From contig JAKNDB010000075.1 in the NCBI GenBank assembly GCA_024305405.1, positions 186,001 to 250,000 on the forward strand: a stretch of 64,000 bases of DNA, given 5' to 3'. This document shows, piece after piece, positions 1 through 13,493 of this stretch. The notes below the pieces were generated by a model. It was not told the DNA's origin, did no database searches, and saw only the letters and a program-made list of their open reading frames with translations. The stretch's first letter is position 1; each line of letters opens with the position of its first letter. The stretch is from Dirofilaria immitis. Its lineage: Eukaryota > Nematoda > Chromadorea > Rhabditida > Onchocercidae. The position numbers were made by a program, and so were the translations under genes.

Positions 1-65
1 AAACTTATAAAAATTGCACAACTTCAAAAAAGAATAAGAGGAGACATTTGTGTTAGCATACTTAC

Positions 66-293
66 AGCTTGATAACAAGCAGCAGCATATTTCAATTTCT
101 GCTTCCAACTTTTGCCTTCGATAAGTGAACACGATGCAATTAGATTGTTACAGGGATTTGAATGTAATTTTACAACATCCTTTGAAGTAGACGATGATAC
201 GGCAATACTTCTTAACAATCTCTTTTCGTTCCATTTGATCCAATGCATACAATAAGTATGATGGCGATAAAACAAACAAGTAATTCGTTTCAT
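66..293 (-). CDS. First coding exon of an unrecognised gene (partial, runs off the left end)
   Basis: A 76-codon exon read on the minus strand. It starts with ATG at 293-291 and ends at a good splice donor (GTAAGT, 65-60 on the minus strand). One base upstream of the ATG is TTTCAG (300-295), a typical nematode splice or trans-splice acceptor, which supports this start. The N-terminus (MKRITCLFYRHHTYC...) is basic, aromatic and lacks acidic residues, as in a mitochondrial presequence; the exon ends in a basic-amphipathic stretch (KSWKQKLKYAAACYQA). That ending faintly recalls the start of the ubiquinol-cytochrome c chaperone (UQCC1/CBP3) domain, but this is a guess. The remaining exons lie left of the window. 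It is divergent from the YccV-like gene, 1.9 kb away. Confidence 0.55.
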
Positions 294-294
294 A

Positions 295-300
295 CTGAAA
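295..300 (-). promoter_or_regulatory. Spliced-leader/splice acceptor next to the start codon
   Basis: TTTCAG on the minus strand, preceded by a T-rich run, with the ATG of the 66-293 exon one base downstream. An acceptor directly at a start codon is the usual mark of SL trans-splicing in nematodes. Confidence 0.5.
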
Positions 301-2203
301 TGAAAAAGAGATGAAATTCATAAATATGAAATTGGCTCATAGAGGAACTAAGAACAATAGTTATTATCTTACAGGATCTTCTAAGATAATATCAGTGAAA
401 TTCTAAAATATCAGACAAACAATAGACTATGCAAAAACATGTCTGATTAGAATAGTTGATAATAATAACAGCGACATCAATGATCAACTCTTGTTAATAA
501 ATAAGTAATTCATTATCAATTCTAATCAGTGCCAACCATCTCTTCATTTACTTTGACCTTTATATTTTAAACTATTGTTAATTAATGGTGGAGCCGTTCG
601 CTATACACCATTTCATAAGCTTTAATAGATTTTGCTTTTATTCACATTTGTTTATTTGTTATCCTTATATATATATCTATTTTACTCCCTTGATTAATCT
701 TAACAATTCTTTAAAAATGATGCCCTTTAACCCCAAATTATCTTAAAAGATAACACAGGAAGAAAATAATTCAATAAATTATCATAAGATGCAAATTAAT
801 AGCATGGCCAAGCCAGGCCAACACTCGCCTTAAAAACACATATATTTGCGTCAATGGAGAGATATATGCTTCATCAAATATGATACTTACTTTCTGTAAT
901 TTCAAATAATTAAACAATTCCAAACAAACTTCAATTCTAAGTTGGAGTCCGAAGTCGCATTTACCATTTTGGTAAATAGTGACATATAAAAAGGACTTTC
1001 TGTTTTGCACTGGGTGATATGAGGTCTGCGGGAATTGCGCTTTAATGTGAATTTTGGATGGATGTGTGTTATCATTTAGCTATATTTATTTTCTAACATC
1101 CTAAATGAATGCAATATTTAAAATATTGAAATTTTCAATTCTTCCAATTCTTTTTTAAAATTCCGAAATTTAAAAAAATCTTTTCTAAAAAACATTGAAT
1201 TTTGACAGACTTTTGGGAAATTTGGCAGTTTAAAATATTTAAATTTATAAAATTGTAATTTTATTGATACTATTTTCAGCTTTATTTTTTTTTAAAGAAA
1301 AATGTTTTAAATTTGAAAAAGATTTTTTAAATAACAAAAATTATGGCGGTGTAATGATGACGTTGCATTGCTGTGGATCCGCCTGTAATCGTCATCAATT
1401 CTTCATCCATGATTATTATGTTGTTTGTCAGTTAATATGTGAAGGGTTCTCGAAACGGAGCAAACAATATGAATAGTTGAATTTTATTTAGATTAAAAAT
1501 TTATTTGCTAGATTCGAATCTGAATATTTTAATATATCTATGAAAGAATCCGAAATTTTGTCTTACTTTATAAACATCTTCAATACATATATGTATCACT
1601 CAGTATTCCACCATAAGATGTCTGAAATCATATTTTAAACATCGAAGAGAATATACAAATAAAAAAAAATTATTAAGGATAATATTTAGAAGATTTAAGG
1701 TTTATGAAAATATCCTAATGGTTAGTATTATAGGATTTTCAGCATAAATATATTTATATAAAGAAGGAATAAAATTAAATAAAATCATTTTATTTGTTCG
1801 TGATGATAATATCGTCAGTTTTTTTTTTTGTTAATCTTTTGCGATACTTATGCCTTGTTGTTTTATGTCGTTGCGAATATTAATTTTTTTGCCTAAAAAT
1901 TTGCTGCCAAATAAAACAAGTATTATAAGAATTAATAGTGATAAGCAGTGCTACATGAAATGTTATCGGAAAATTTTTTTGGCTTTGGATTATACTAGAG
2001 TATTTGGAATTTTAAGTTTTATTTTTTTTTTCTCAAATTTACTATCCAAGCTTCAAAATATATTGATTGCAACATCGAACATTAGTTTACTATCGTGGGA
2101 TTTTATTTTCCTTTCAATTTCAGATAATTTCAAAAAGAGAACCTTTGATGCGATAAGGTTCAATATAATGGATGGATTTTCAACATTCTTTATAATTTTC
2201 TAA
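301..2203. other. Divergent intergenic region, no gene seen
   Basis: About 1.9 kb of AT-rich DNA between two divergent genes. It must hold both promoters, but I see no convincing box. Open frames here (for example 1264-1476 and 1850-2203) have random composition and no splice or family support. Confidence 0.4.
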
Positions 2204-2209
2204 TTTCAG
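2204..2209 (+). promoter_or_regulatory. Candidate spliced-leader acceptor of the YccV-like gene
   Basis: TTTCAG-type acceptor (AG at 2208-2209) after a T-rich tract, 5 bases before the ATG at 2215. It helped decide the start codon of the downstream gene. Confidence 0.45.
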
Positions 2210-2214
2210 TTCTT

Positions 2215-3936
2215 ATGAATCATGGTGATTTTAATCGGGCAATGGTGGAATATACACCAGTGATTATTTTTTGGCTGTATTTGTTGCTGTACCTCTTCAA
2301 TTCCTTTTGTCACCATCTTCATCATCTGATCTCAAATATCATTTGCATAAGTCAGTTTGATATTTCTGAAATCTCAGTTTGTCAAGTCACTAACTTTAGA
2401 TTAGGATAACAGATCCTGTTTTGGTTTTGATTTCAAACCGTATTTCATTTAATTTTTTTCGAACCTGGATTATTTCAAATTGAATGGATTTCTTAATTGA
2501 GTTGGTTTTTTTAATTTAGTAGTTCATAATGAAAAAAAAAAAAAAACAGAATAGTAGTTAGCGATTTGTCTTACGATACAGTTATAAGTTATTTTCAATT
2601 GTTCTTTATGTGAATATTTTTCTTGAGATTTTCATAATTATTTTATTTTCTTCCTTTTCAGACTAAAAAATTCACTATCACGTTTTTCCCGGTTATTTTT
2701 ATATAAAGATGAAAAAGTAGATGAAGTCATTGATGTACCAGAAAACGAGAAAGAAACCAAATATTTTGGAAGTAATTTTTTAGAATTGATTGTTTCATTT
2801 CAAAATCTTAGTATGCTGCTATTTTTGCCATCTTTCAAAGTTATGAATCAGTTCACGAGCTGGATTGATCATGCAAAGTAATCATGAAAGATTATTTGTT
2901 AGTATAGTCATTCTGGATATTGCAATAATTATACAAAATTCAATATCATATTCTTATGTATCAGTTTTATTTTCAGGTTCTCTTGAACCACGGGATCCAC
3001 GACCGCCTTATGTAAAATATCGTGTTGGAGATGTAATTCGGCATAAAGTTCATGGATATAGAGGTGTTATCATTGGCTGGGATGAAAAGCAATTGCACCG
3101 CAAAGTTGGCTCGATAAAACGCATAAAGGTCGAAAAGTAAGTATTCCGAAAAGTTATCGAATTTAATTGTGCATTGATTATTGCTTAGTACAGTATCTTC
3201 TTATGGATATGCATGTGTTCTAATAGGGTTCTGAAAGTTATTTACTTTACTAAGTACCAACAAATTATTTCTCTTTTCCGCTGTCGATTCTCTGATTAAT
3301 TCCCACAAGTTTTTGTTTTCTTAAAGATATGTTTAGATGACTTTTGATATTGAGTAGCAGTTGCCAGCCCTTACCTCGGATTGCATTTCTTGCGATAATT
3401 TTCGGAATTTCGATTTTGTTTTGATTTTTTTTCAACTTTTTGTTGCTTATAAACGTTTTACTTATAGGAATGGTCAGAAATGCCGAATTATTCAGTAATA
3501 ATCGACACGAGGGATAGGCTTATTCCACAGTTAGCTTATGTTGTTGAAGAGAATATTGAACTCGGAGAAGGAAGGGTATAATTTTCTTTTTGTTTTTATA
3601 TAACATCAGTAATATTATTTAGTTTATTATAAAATAATTGTAAGGTTAGATGAATTTGTTCAAGAAATTTCATTGACTGCTGACGAAATATTTTCTGTTA
3701 ATTTAAGCCGATTGTTTTTTTCTCAGATTATCAGAATAAAGAAAATTTTAGATGTTGTTTTTTATAGATTTCCCAATCGTTTCTCAGGAAAGTTGTAGAG
3801 TTCATTACTTATCTTGAATTTTTACTGATTCTATTTTCAGGTATTTCATCCACTTATTAAAAATTATTTCGAAGCATTCGACGGGAAGCATTATTCATCT
3901 CGACCGTGGCATAAAAAAGTTTATCCTAATGATTAA
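2215..3936 (+). CDS. YccV/HspQ-like (hemimethylated-DNA-binding domain) protein with N-terminal membrane segment
   Basis: Predicted exons: 2215-2288, 2662-2771, 2977-3136, 3468-3575, 3841-3936; about 182 residues. Residues ~14-26 (VIIFWLYLLLL region) form a hydrophobic segment, then a basic and an acidic linker (DEKVDEVIDVPENEKE). The YccV domain lies at about 70-150: KYRVGDVIRHKVHGYRGVIIG, then WSEMPNYSVIIDTRDR and AYVVEENIE, followed by a conserved tail with HYSSRPWHKKVYPND. This layout matches the stand-alone animal YccV proteins that resemble the C-terminal part of FBXO21; bacterial HspQ/YccV binds the Lon protease or hemimethylated DNA, but the animal role is not established. The exon ending at 3136 is one base short (AAAA, 3133-3136): one more A joins it in phase to the next exon. 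The domain exons are secure; the first exon is inferred from phase and the acceptor before its ATG. Confidence 0.8.
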
Positions 3937-6379
3937 ATTATTTTTTTCCCAGTGGGCATCTTTGTTTCATTTTGCGGGTATGACGATCATCTTCATTCTG
4001 TGATATATCTATCTATCATGTACAGTAATTACTACTGCCTCAATTTTTACGTTTGGTATTACTGCGTGAGAGACGTAAAATTCAACTTCAAGGATTGATA
4101 TGATGTATTAATTGTAGTGCATTAGTCATTTTGGTATCATGATTGGTTTGCTTTATTTAAAATTTCTCTGTTACTTACAGTGGTTTTCCATAAGAATGCA
4201 AGATACGAGAAAACACTATTATCAAGTATGCAAATAAAGATGAATTTAATTTTCTTAAAATATTTCCTAATGGAATATTACAGACTGATCTAATGCAATA
4301 TAGAATCAACCTTCTCAATAAATGAATATTACACTTTATTTTCGATTGTTTATATTTTAATTGGTAAAATGAAATGTGAAGTAACATCAATTATGTGAAT
4401 AACAAAGGCAAGCGAGATAGTTTTTAAAGAATTACTAATAAGTTAAGTTATGAATTTCTTAATCATTAGTAGGAAATAGGCTTCATAAGTTTCCCAACAT
4501 CATGCAATAATTGTTTTATCTTAACGATGAAATTATAAAGAAAAATTAAGAGTGGAACTAAGTAACTTTTTTGCTGTAAAATGCTGAAATTTCTCTCAAA
4601 TAATAGAAATTTCTACACATACCAAAATCATTAATAACTGAAAATATTATTGAAAAAACTGAACCTTTCTCGATTTTCTATAAAAATATTTAAATTGTTG
4701 AGGCAAACATTCCTACCAAAGAAGAGTTTCATTTAATTCAATAAATTTCATTTAATAAAAAGTTTGAAAAAAATCTTTTTTTTCGAATGCGAGATAAATG
4801 CATGAAATTTTCATTTTTTCTTTTTAAAATATTTTTGCTAATCAAATCATTTTCTCTTCTCTTTCATTCTTTCTCTTTAATATAACATATTTTGATCTAT
4901 TTTGTAATTTTTAGCTTTGCTCGAGAAAAAAACATATCTTTCATTTTTATTTTATTCTTTTTTTCTCTTTAAATTAAGGAACTATTTTATTTTGCCATTT
5001 ATTGATTAAGAACAGGATCGAAATATTATTGTGAAAGAATGAATTGAAAATTTCAAATAAAAATTGCTAATACAATCTTATATTTATATAAGAATAATAA
5101 AATAAAACTATTTTATGTTACTAAATGATTTCAGAGAAATATGTATGAAAGTTCTTTTGGGATTTAAATTTTTTTTTTTAATTTTACATTATATTTACTT
5201 CATCAATGGTAAAATATAATTTCTATTTGATACTTTATAAATGGCATTATTTAATTTATAGTATATTTTAATGTATTTTTTTTCTTTTGGTATGATATTT
5301 TGTTGAAGGTCAGATAAAATGGCAGTGTATAAAACTAATTTAATAAAATAAATAAATTATATTTGAACAGTAATGATAATAGTTTATATGTTTTTTGATC
5401 GCGAGAACTTATCATTAAAACATGAAATGATTATAAAGTTGCTATTCTTGAATAATAGATAAAACTTTAAAATTGATTTTTTTGGATTGGATATTTCTGG
5501 ATTAGTAGATGCCAATTTTTGTAATATTTCGATTTTTATTTCAATACTAATTAAATTTTGCATATTCTAGAAGTAAACCTTTTTAATTATTCTAGGCTTG
5601 TTAATTGCTAATAAGATAGAAAATTAATGCTAAGCAGATAAAAAAGATTTTAAATATAAAATAATATATAAAATGTAAGATATATAAAATCAATTTGCTA
5701 ATATTAGGTTTTGATAGTAATTAATTAATTAATTGATTAATTAATCAATAAGGACAGATATAAAATTGTTTGAAGTTTCCTGTTTGTTAATTTTCAGCTC
5801 ATTATCATATATATATTTGCCAAATTATCATTACTTGATAATTATAATGGAACTAATAAGTCGATATAATGGAAATTAAGAAATGAAATGTGAGTATAAA
5901 GAATATATTTAATTATGGATAGTTTATCATTTATCAAATTTCAGAAAATTCATATGTCCGGAAAGTTAGCTAATGCAATAAATAAGATAAGCTTTATTTG
6001 TTCCATATACTTTTTTGCTTTGCATTTAATTACCATATATAATTAATATAATTTAATTACTTTCAATAAAGGAAAAATATACAATGAACGATCGATATAT
6101 TTTGCTTATTTTTTTTTTTCTATTAAATTTTCAATCGAAATTATATTTGAAAAATTGGGAATTGTTTAATTTACCAAATCTTCTTGTTTTTTATATTCAT
6201 TAATTCAATTAAGAATAATTAATTCTTTAAATATAATTAATAATTTTAATTTATCTCTTTCAATTATTTGATTTTTTTATTTGAGCGAATACTAACAGTA
6301 CGGTCAATGTTTATTGTATGTGAATGTTAAGTAGTATGTATGTATGTATGTATGTGTGTAAGAACTTGTCGTTACATAC

Positions 6380-6550
6380 ATATAAAAGTTGTCAACATAC
6401 ATAAAGATATATTCACTTGGTTCAGTTAATTTCAAATTTAACAACCATCGTCATGTTCAACTTTCCCGACAAAACTCCTCTTCTTTTTTTTCTCTTACCC
6501 GAACCCCGGTTCTTCCCGTATCACCATTTCGACCATCCGTTGTTCCGCGT
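6380..6550 (+). promoter_or_regulatory. Promoter-like, C-rich stretch with TATAAAA and a splice donor
   Basis: TATAAAA occurs near 6381. From about 6420 to 6550 the DNA is unusually rich in C for this window (for example CCGAACCCCGGTTCTTCCCG) and ends at CCGC|GTAAGT (donor GT at 6549-6550). It could be a distal promoter and non-coding first exon of unc-11 or of a non-coding RNA. No coding frame is convincing. Confidence 0.25.
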
Positions 6551-7192
6551 AAGTCAATCGTTAGCCTATTTTCAATCCCTTCTTCTCACTTTGTATTTCC
6601 TATTCATACTTCTTCTATTCTTAATATTCAATTCACTTCATTCTCGACATCAGTCTATCATTTTAATCATTTTATTCTTCTCTTCCCTCCCTCTCCACTC
6701 GTACTCTTTCCTCCAAATATACTTTCAACAAATAGCGATCATCATCGTCGTCATCGTAGATTATCACACGAACCATCACATCATCTCATCATCATTATTA
6801 TTATTATTATTATTGTTATTTGCATCATCATCAACAGCATTAACAACCATTGAACTGTCTGTTTTTCATTTATCTCTTCCTCTCTCTCTCTCTTTCTCTC
6901 TTTCTCTTTCTTTTTCTCTTCTTAAGTTTCAATTTTGTTTCCGAAATGTGACACATTCATATATAGATGAATAGAATTGACAACTAACAATCTATACGAT
7001 TGATCATCATATATTTTTATATTTCTCTTTTGGCTAATATTAGCTTCATTCATTATTTATTTATATATTTGAAATGAATTACTGGAATATATAAATATGT
7101 ATAAAGACATATATATTTGTTATTTTATATTTTTATAATTCTCAAATTAATAATATATCGCATTTTTCATTCCCTTATTTCTTTAAGAATTT

Positions 7193-7239
7193 TATATATA
7201 TATATATATATATAATTATATATATATATATATATATAT
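7193..7239. repeat. (TA)n microsatellite
   Basis: About 47 bases of alternating TA with one AATT interruption; a shorter (TA) run follows near 7360-7374. Confidence 0.9.
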
Positions 7240-7525
7240 GTCTTGAAATATTTATGGGACAAAAAAAAATTGAATTTTATATTATTTTACAAATTTAATT
7301 AATTCTACAAATTTTTTTGTTTTATTATTTTTATTTATTAAGAAGAAATAAGAAGAAATATATATATATATATGAAAATAGCATATTTTAATATTCGAAA
7401 TGCTTATTTTACAATTTTAATAATATTATTTCATACCTCATCCTAAATTATGCATTTGAGAGTTAATCGAAAATTCTAACTTCAAAATCTGACATAAATA
7501 AATTTTCTAGATAATTATAGAGGTA

Positions 7526-7596
7526 AGGAAAGAGAGAGAGAGAGAGGGGAGAGAAAGGAAGTAGAGTGAGAGAGAGAGAAAGGAAAGGAAGGAAGG
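7526..7596. repeat. GA-rich purine tract
   Basis: Nearly pure purine strand of GA, GGAA and GGAAA units. Similar GA or CT tracts occur at 6876-6920 (CT), 11262-11283 (CT), 14697-14718 (CT), 42136-42172 (GA), 50749-50799 (GA) and 61648-61671 (GA). Confidence 0.85.
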
Positions 7597-7845
7597 AAGA
7601 AGAATGAAAGAAAAAGTTTGTTATGTCATTGTTGTTTAGTTTTGAAAATTTTTCGATGAGTCATTCGAGACAAATTTTGCCTTCGTCACCTTCTCATATC
7701 CAAAATTTATTGCCATATTCATTATTTTGATAACAATTTGTTAGAAATTTTAAAATGGAATGAACCATCATTGAATTTTTCGCTAAGATTTCATTTCACT
7801 TTCTAAAAATCAGGTTGTTATTATCCGTATCACTGTCGTTATCAT

Positions 7846-7888
7846 TATAATCATCATCATCATCATCATCATCATCGTCATCATCATC
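7846..7888. repeat. (ATC)n microsatellite
   Basis: About 14 ATC units with two ATCG interruptions. Confidence 0.9.
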
Positions 7889-9819
7889 GTTATAATTATT
7901 ATTGTTATTCATCATTTATTCATTTCTATGGTTCATTTCTTGTCATTAAATGGAAAAGATAAGAAAATCAAACATTTCATCAAATTTTATAAAGTAGCAT
8001 TTTATAACTTTTTTTCTCTATGATTTGCACTACTAAAAAAATTCTGTTAAATTTCTTCCGCATTTTTTGATAATTTAGATTGATATTTGTTACGATATCT
8101 TTGTACTTCCTTTTGTAAACACACTTATCACTATGATAAAATTTAATTTGCGAATTTCAAATATGCAATTTATTTGTAATCTATCATCATTTGATATGTA
8201 ATAATGATACTCTTCAACTTTTAATTACTGAGCAAATGATATTCATTATCTATCAAACATCTGTTGTTGAACAAATTACAGCGATTTGTTTATCTAATGA
8301 TACTTTTATCGCTTATCATATAATAATAGCTAGTCAAGTTTAATCTTCGTATTTATCAAATAAAAGTTACTGTTATTTGAGAAGCATACAATTCTTGCTG
8401 AATAACAATTTTTTTTTAGCAACTTTTCCCCTTTATTGTTTACTCTTTACTTATCAAACAACTATTAGTAAACAACTTATCATTTCTCATTGATTTATTT
8501 CCTTACAATCAATTCATATAATTATCATAAAAGCATGCAATGTCAACAAATCAAAAATGCAAAATATTGCTAATAGAATTTCGTTGCACGAGAGTATAAG
8601 CCTATATTTTTATACTATAAGCCAAAAAAAAAAAAGATAAAAAAAAGCTAGAGTCGAGAATCAATGTGTCATTAAACATTTTCTAATCCCTACATTATGA
8701 TGCAAAGGAAGTAATCGAAAAATTTCTCAAAATAGGAAGCTTATTGCTAACACTTAAATATATCTGATGTTAAGCTATAATCGATAATGAAAATATATGA
8801 TTGATTTGATCAATATAACAAGAATAATAGAATTTTATGATTAGTGTATAATCTATGATTAATTATTTTCATTCGATCAAATTTCATTTTATTCCATTCA
8901 ATTTTATTCCATTTCATTTCTTCACTTAACATTTTATACTTTCAAAGAATTAAAAAATTATTTATCAATTTTTACTTTCGTCTTTTCTTTATTCTTTCTT
9001 TCCTTCTCTTTATTTTCTATATTATATTCAAATTTAATACTTCAAAATCTTTACAAATTTCAACATATCAATTAATTTTAATTAAAACTTAAATATATAT
9101 ATATATAAATTAACTAAATCATATATTGGAACTTATAATCGAATCAAACAATAATTATTTTATTTAATATTTTTAAATTCTTTATATTTATCATTTATCA
9201 AAAATTTATCAAAATGGTATAATCAATTTTTCGTATTGATATTATCATATCAAATTAAATGATTCGTATAATAAGTTTTCATCTCGAAATTTTAATCTAA
9301 TACCTATATCATATAAAGTATTAATTTATTTTTCATATGCTTTTTAGTAAATATTATTTTTCATACGATTATTGATCTTTTTTTTTGTTATGGGAAATTT
9401 GTTGAACAATAAATAAAAAATAAATATAAATAGAAAATTAATTTAATTTAAATAATTTATCATTCTTTTCAAATTATTATTTATATTGACAAATGCATAC
9501 GTTTCATATGTTACAGTATACTCAAACATACATAAAGATATATGTTTATATTAAAATATGATTATCATTAGTGAGAAAAGTTTTTACTCAAAATAAAAGG
9601 ATTAATATTTGAATAATTAATAAGAAATGAACATATATACATATATATTCATATTAAAATATAAGTAAATATATATTGGACATAAAATTGTAAATTTTAC
9701 GATTTAAAATGAAAATTTTTTGATTTAATTTTTATATTTATCATTTAGTTTTCCCTAAAAGAAAGAAATATATTCAATTCTTTGAAACATCTTAAAATTA
9801 TGATATGAGATATATCATT

Positions 9820-9855
9820 ATGATATGATATATATCAGCGTATATATCATATCAT
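9820..9855. repeat. Perfect 15-bp inverted repeat (hairpin)
   Basis: ATGATATGATATATA at 9820-9834 and its exact reverse complement at 841-855 of the same kilobase (9841-9855), with a 6-base loop TCAGCG. A weaker copy of the left arm lies just upstream at 9801-9815. Confidence 0.85.
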
Positions 9856-11502
9856 ATGCTATATAAAACTAATTTTTTTCGAAAATATTATTTGTCATTT
9901 TTTTTTGCAATTTTGTTAATAAATAATTCTTTTTTTTTTTAAATATTTGAAATGGATTCTTTTTTAAATTTAAACGAATTTCACAAAAAAATATCCGAAA
10001 ATTTATTCTCAAAATTAGCAGCATTATATATCAAAACTAATAATATATTATATTAAACTTGGCATTTAACAGTAATATGGCCAAATAGTGAAAAATAGCA
10101 TATGATATGTCAAAGTTGAATATATGTGTATTATATAATCTCGAAAAGTTTTATTTTTTTTTAATATTTCTGCGTATATCAAAACTTGAAGTCTATCAAT
10201 GTTCGTTATTTTTAGTGTATACGAATTTTTGAAAGAAGAAAAGAAGGAAATTGTTCTTGGCACAGAAACTAAGGCTCTTTTTTCAAGCATAGGCTTGGCT
10301 AAGTGATAGGAAAATAAAGTCCGCCAACAGATTGAAATAATTCCTCTGTGGTTTTATAAGACTAAGTAAAATGTCCAATTCCGATATTCCCATTCCTAGT
10401 GTTTTCCTCTATTTCAGCTCATTGCCTCAAATTCTCTTCTTCCTTTTTCTTGTCATCTCACTTGGCCAATCTTTTTCCTGTCCATTTTATCTTTCATTCC
10501 ATCTTGGCCAATTCCTTTTTAAACCATCATTTATATCATTTTGAAATATTATGCATATTTTTTCCATTTATTTATAAACCTTTTTTTTTTTTTAAATTAT
10601 AAAATTGCTTGATAATTAAGCAACAATAGTTAAATAAAATGCTAATTAAACACCAATTGGTTTGTTGTCTTAAATTTTTATCAATCCAGATATTCCAATT
10701 TGAATAAAAATATTATCTTTAATTATCAGCTCATTATCATGCATATCTTAAAAATTGAATGATTTAGAAGTATATTGAAATAATCATTTATCATTATAAC
10801 AAAAATCATATATAAATAGCTATATGATATACAATAATCATTAATCGACTAAAATTATAATTTAAAACGATTATATATTATTAAAATTCTCAATTCATTA
10901 TTATAATGAATTGAATGGAAATTATCATTATCATCATTTTTATTATTATTATCATTCATCAATATATCTCAATATCATACTTTATAGATATTTATTTATT
11001 GTAATTATTAAAAACTTTTTTAAGATATATATGATAATGATAAAATTCAAAAAAGATAAACTTTTTTATCTTCCAAAAAATATCTATCATTTCGTTATCA
11101 TTATCATGTATATGTATGTTATTAAAAAAACGAGTGAATCAATTTTGCTATTTATTTCATTCTTTTTTAAATATATTATTAGTATTTTAGGGAATTAAAA
11201 TAAATTATCCGTTTATTTACCTGTCATTCATTTATCATTTATTGATAAAAACATCTCTTTCTTTCTTTCTCTCTCTCTCTCTCAAGGAGAGAGCTCCCTT
11301 TTCATTATTTTTCTTTGTAATAATAAAATTCAAAAGTTCATTACAATTAAGTTTAATAAGAATTAATCATAGATTTAAAATAATATTATTCGTATTGTTT
11401 GTTTATTGTTCAAAATAAATTAATTTATATATATTTTATGCATGAATGATGTTCTTAAAAAAAAAAAAAATAGTTAAGAAAAAGGACTACATGTTATTAT
11501 CA

Positions 11503-11538
11503 TCACGTACGTTATTATTCTCATCACGTACGTGATGA
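11503..11538. repeat. ACGT palindrome pair
   Basis: TCATCACGTACGTGATGA at 11521-11538 is an 18-bp perfect palindrome. Its left half plus CGT also occurs immediately upstream (ATCATCACGTACGTTATTAT from about 11499), so the element is a short direct duplication of which one copy is palindromic. Confidence 0.85.
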
Positions 11539-12426
11539 TTAATAATCATAGTACTTTTTAATTGCTTTAGATGATATCTATGCAAGTTCCTTAATTATCA
11601 TTGTTAATGCCATGAGAATTAAATATAATAAGACGAAGATTTTTGATTAAAATTAAACAAGCTTCGAATGGTTGCTATCTGTTATGCTGAGATATGAAAT
11701 CAGATGATAAAAAATGACCTGAAATGACATATATGAAATGAAAGAAAGCCTTGAAGTAATTGTATTTTGTATAATTTATTGAATTCAAGATATGAAAAAA
11801 AGATCATGAGTTATGAACTTATCTCGATATGTTGACATATTGAATTTAGGATGTATGCAAGACCTGAAATAATTGTCACTTATATTTCATATGATGCCAA
11901 TATAATTTTTGCCTGGTTCCACAATTTCAGGTCTCTTTTTTCAGTTTCAAAAAAGAAAACTTCTTTAATCCAAAAAAAAATTGAGTCTGAAATATGAGAA
12001 AGAAATTTGCAATATGCAGTATCATTTTACAAAATTGACATAATCCATTTCAATATGCCATAATAATCATTTTATATGTTTACACATCGTAATGTTTCAT
12101 TCTTTTAATTGTTTACTTTATCAGAATCTAAATGATAATAAAATTGCTATGCAAAGATTGTAAATATGCTGTTTACATCATTTTAATATATCTTTTTGAA
12201 GAGAAAAACGAAATAGCTTTTTTTTTAAAATTTTATTTTCTAAGTTTCCAACAAAAGAAACAATGTAAATTTCCAATTGGAAAAAATGAAAAATACCAAT
12301 TTTTGCTTATCGATTGATAAGGAATTATTATAATTTTCGATTAATATAAATATATAATTTCTAATGTTAAATCGATTTCATATAATTTGAAAACTTTATT
12401 TCGTATTAAAATTTTTATATATGACT

Positions 12427-12750
12427 TATTGAATAATTGAAAAATAATTACGTTATTGTCTTTTGATTAGATTTGATAAAGATTATCATTGACAAGATTA
12501 ATTCATCTTATTTTGCCTTAATGATAAGATTGATCAGTGTCAATAGTAAATAGTATATTATAAAAATAATTGATATATGTATATATATTGTTCGAAATTA
12601 TACGATTCATTGGATAATTGAAGAATATTGATTTTGATAGATTTGATAAAAGCTATCACTAATAAAAAATTAATTTATCTTATCCGATTGATAATATCGA
12701 TTAGGCGATAGTAATAAATGATAGATTATAAAAATTTAATGATAATTGTT
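12427..12750. repeat. Diverged direct duplication (~145 bp, two copies)
   Basis: Blocks repeat in the same order at about 12427-12571 and 12609-12750: ATTGAATAATTGAAAAAT / ATTGGATAATTGAAGAAT, then GATTTGATAAA with ATTAATT..ATCTTA, then ATTATAAAAAT. Moderate divergence. Confidence 0.55.
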
Positions 12751-13114
12751 AAAATAAAAACATAAATGTACCAATAAATTAATATATTTGAAATTTAAGA
12801 AAATTTTATTTAAATAAAAAGTGATAAAATCATTAAAGTTTATATTTCTCTTTTTGCATTTTAAGCATAAATAATTTTAATTGCTTTATAATGTCATCTT
12901 ATATTTCACTATCGTAAACAACATCTTCAACTTTTGCAATTCAATTCTATTCTCCATTTCTTTCTTGTTTATTATCGATTTGTCGAGAGTGATAAAGCCA
13001 AGCAAATGTCAATGTTATTTATCGTCATTTTCTTTCACGTAAATTGCGAAAAGCTTCAGATTGCTATTGCAGCATCATGCGCTCCATGTACTACTAAATA
13101 TTTCATCCATTCAT

Positions 13115-13168
13115 GGCCAATGCTGACATTTATGGCCAATACTAACATTCATGGCCAATGCTGTCTTT
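13115..13168. repeat. 19-bp tandem repeat, three copies
   Basis: ATGGCCAATGCTGACATTT, ATGGCCAATACTAACATTC and ATGGCCAATGCTGTCTTTT follow one another. GC content is above the surroundings. Confidence 0.85.
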
Positions 13169-13428
13169 TTTTCATTTAGCTGCTTTAAACCGAAATCGAT
13201 AAAATATTGCATTTAAATGGAAAACTAAAAGATTTCATATTAGCCAATCTCGAGAATTATCATTCTTCTAGACTTTCTCGATTTTTTAATTTACTTTTTA
13301 TTTTTTAAATCATGTTATACCAATATGTAAAATGAGGTTTCACATCTTTAATTTCCATCTTTTAAATGTACATGATACTTAGGGATAAAAATTTTTATAA
13401 TTTTAATAATCTGGTATAATCCCACTCA

Positions 13429-13493
13429 TCCTGATTCATCATTCCTGATTCATCATCCTGATTCATCATTCCTGATTCATCATCCTGATTCAT
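13429..13493. repeat. CCTGATTCATCAT tandem repeat
   Basis: Five copies of CCTGATTCATCAT, alternately followed by T or not, plus a partial copy. Confidence 0.85.

Noticed and set aside
6389..6974. Two overlapping long plus-strand open frames (154 and 185 codons)
   Set aside because: They come from a pyrimidine-rich stretch (poly-Ile/Leu/Phe/Ser), overlap in different frames and show no family similarity.
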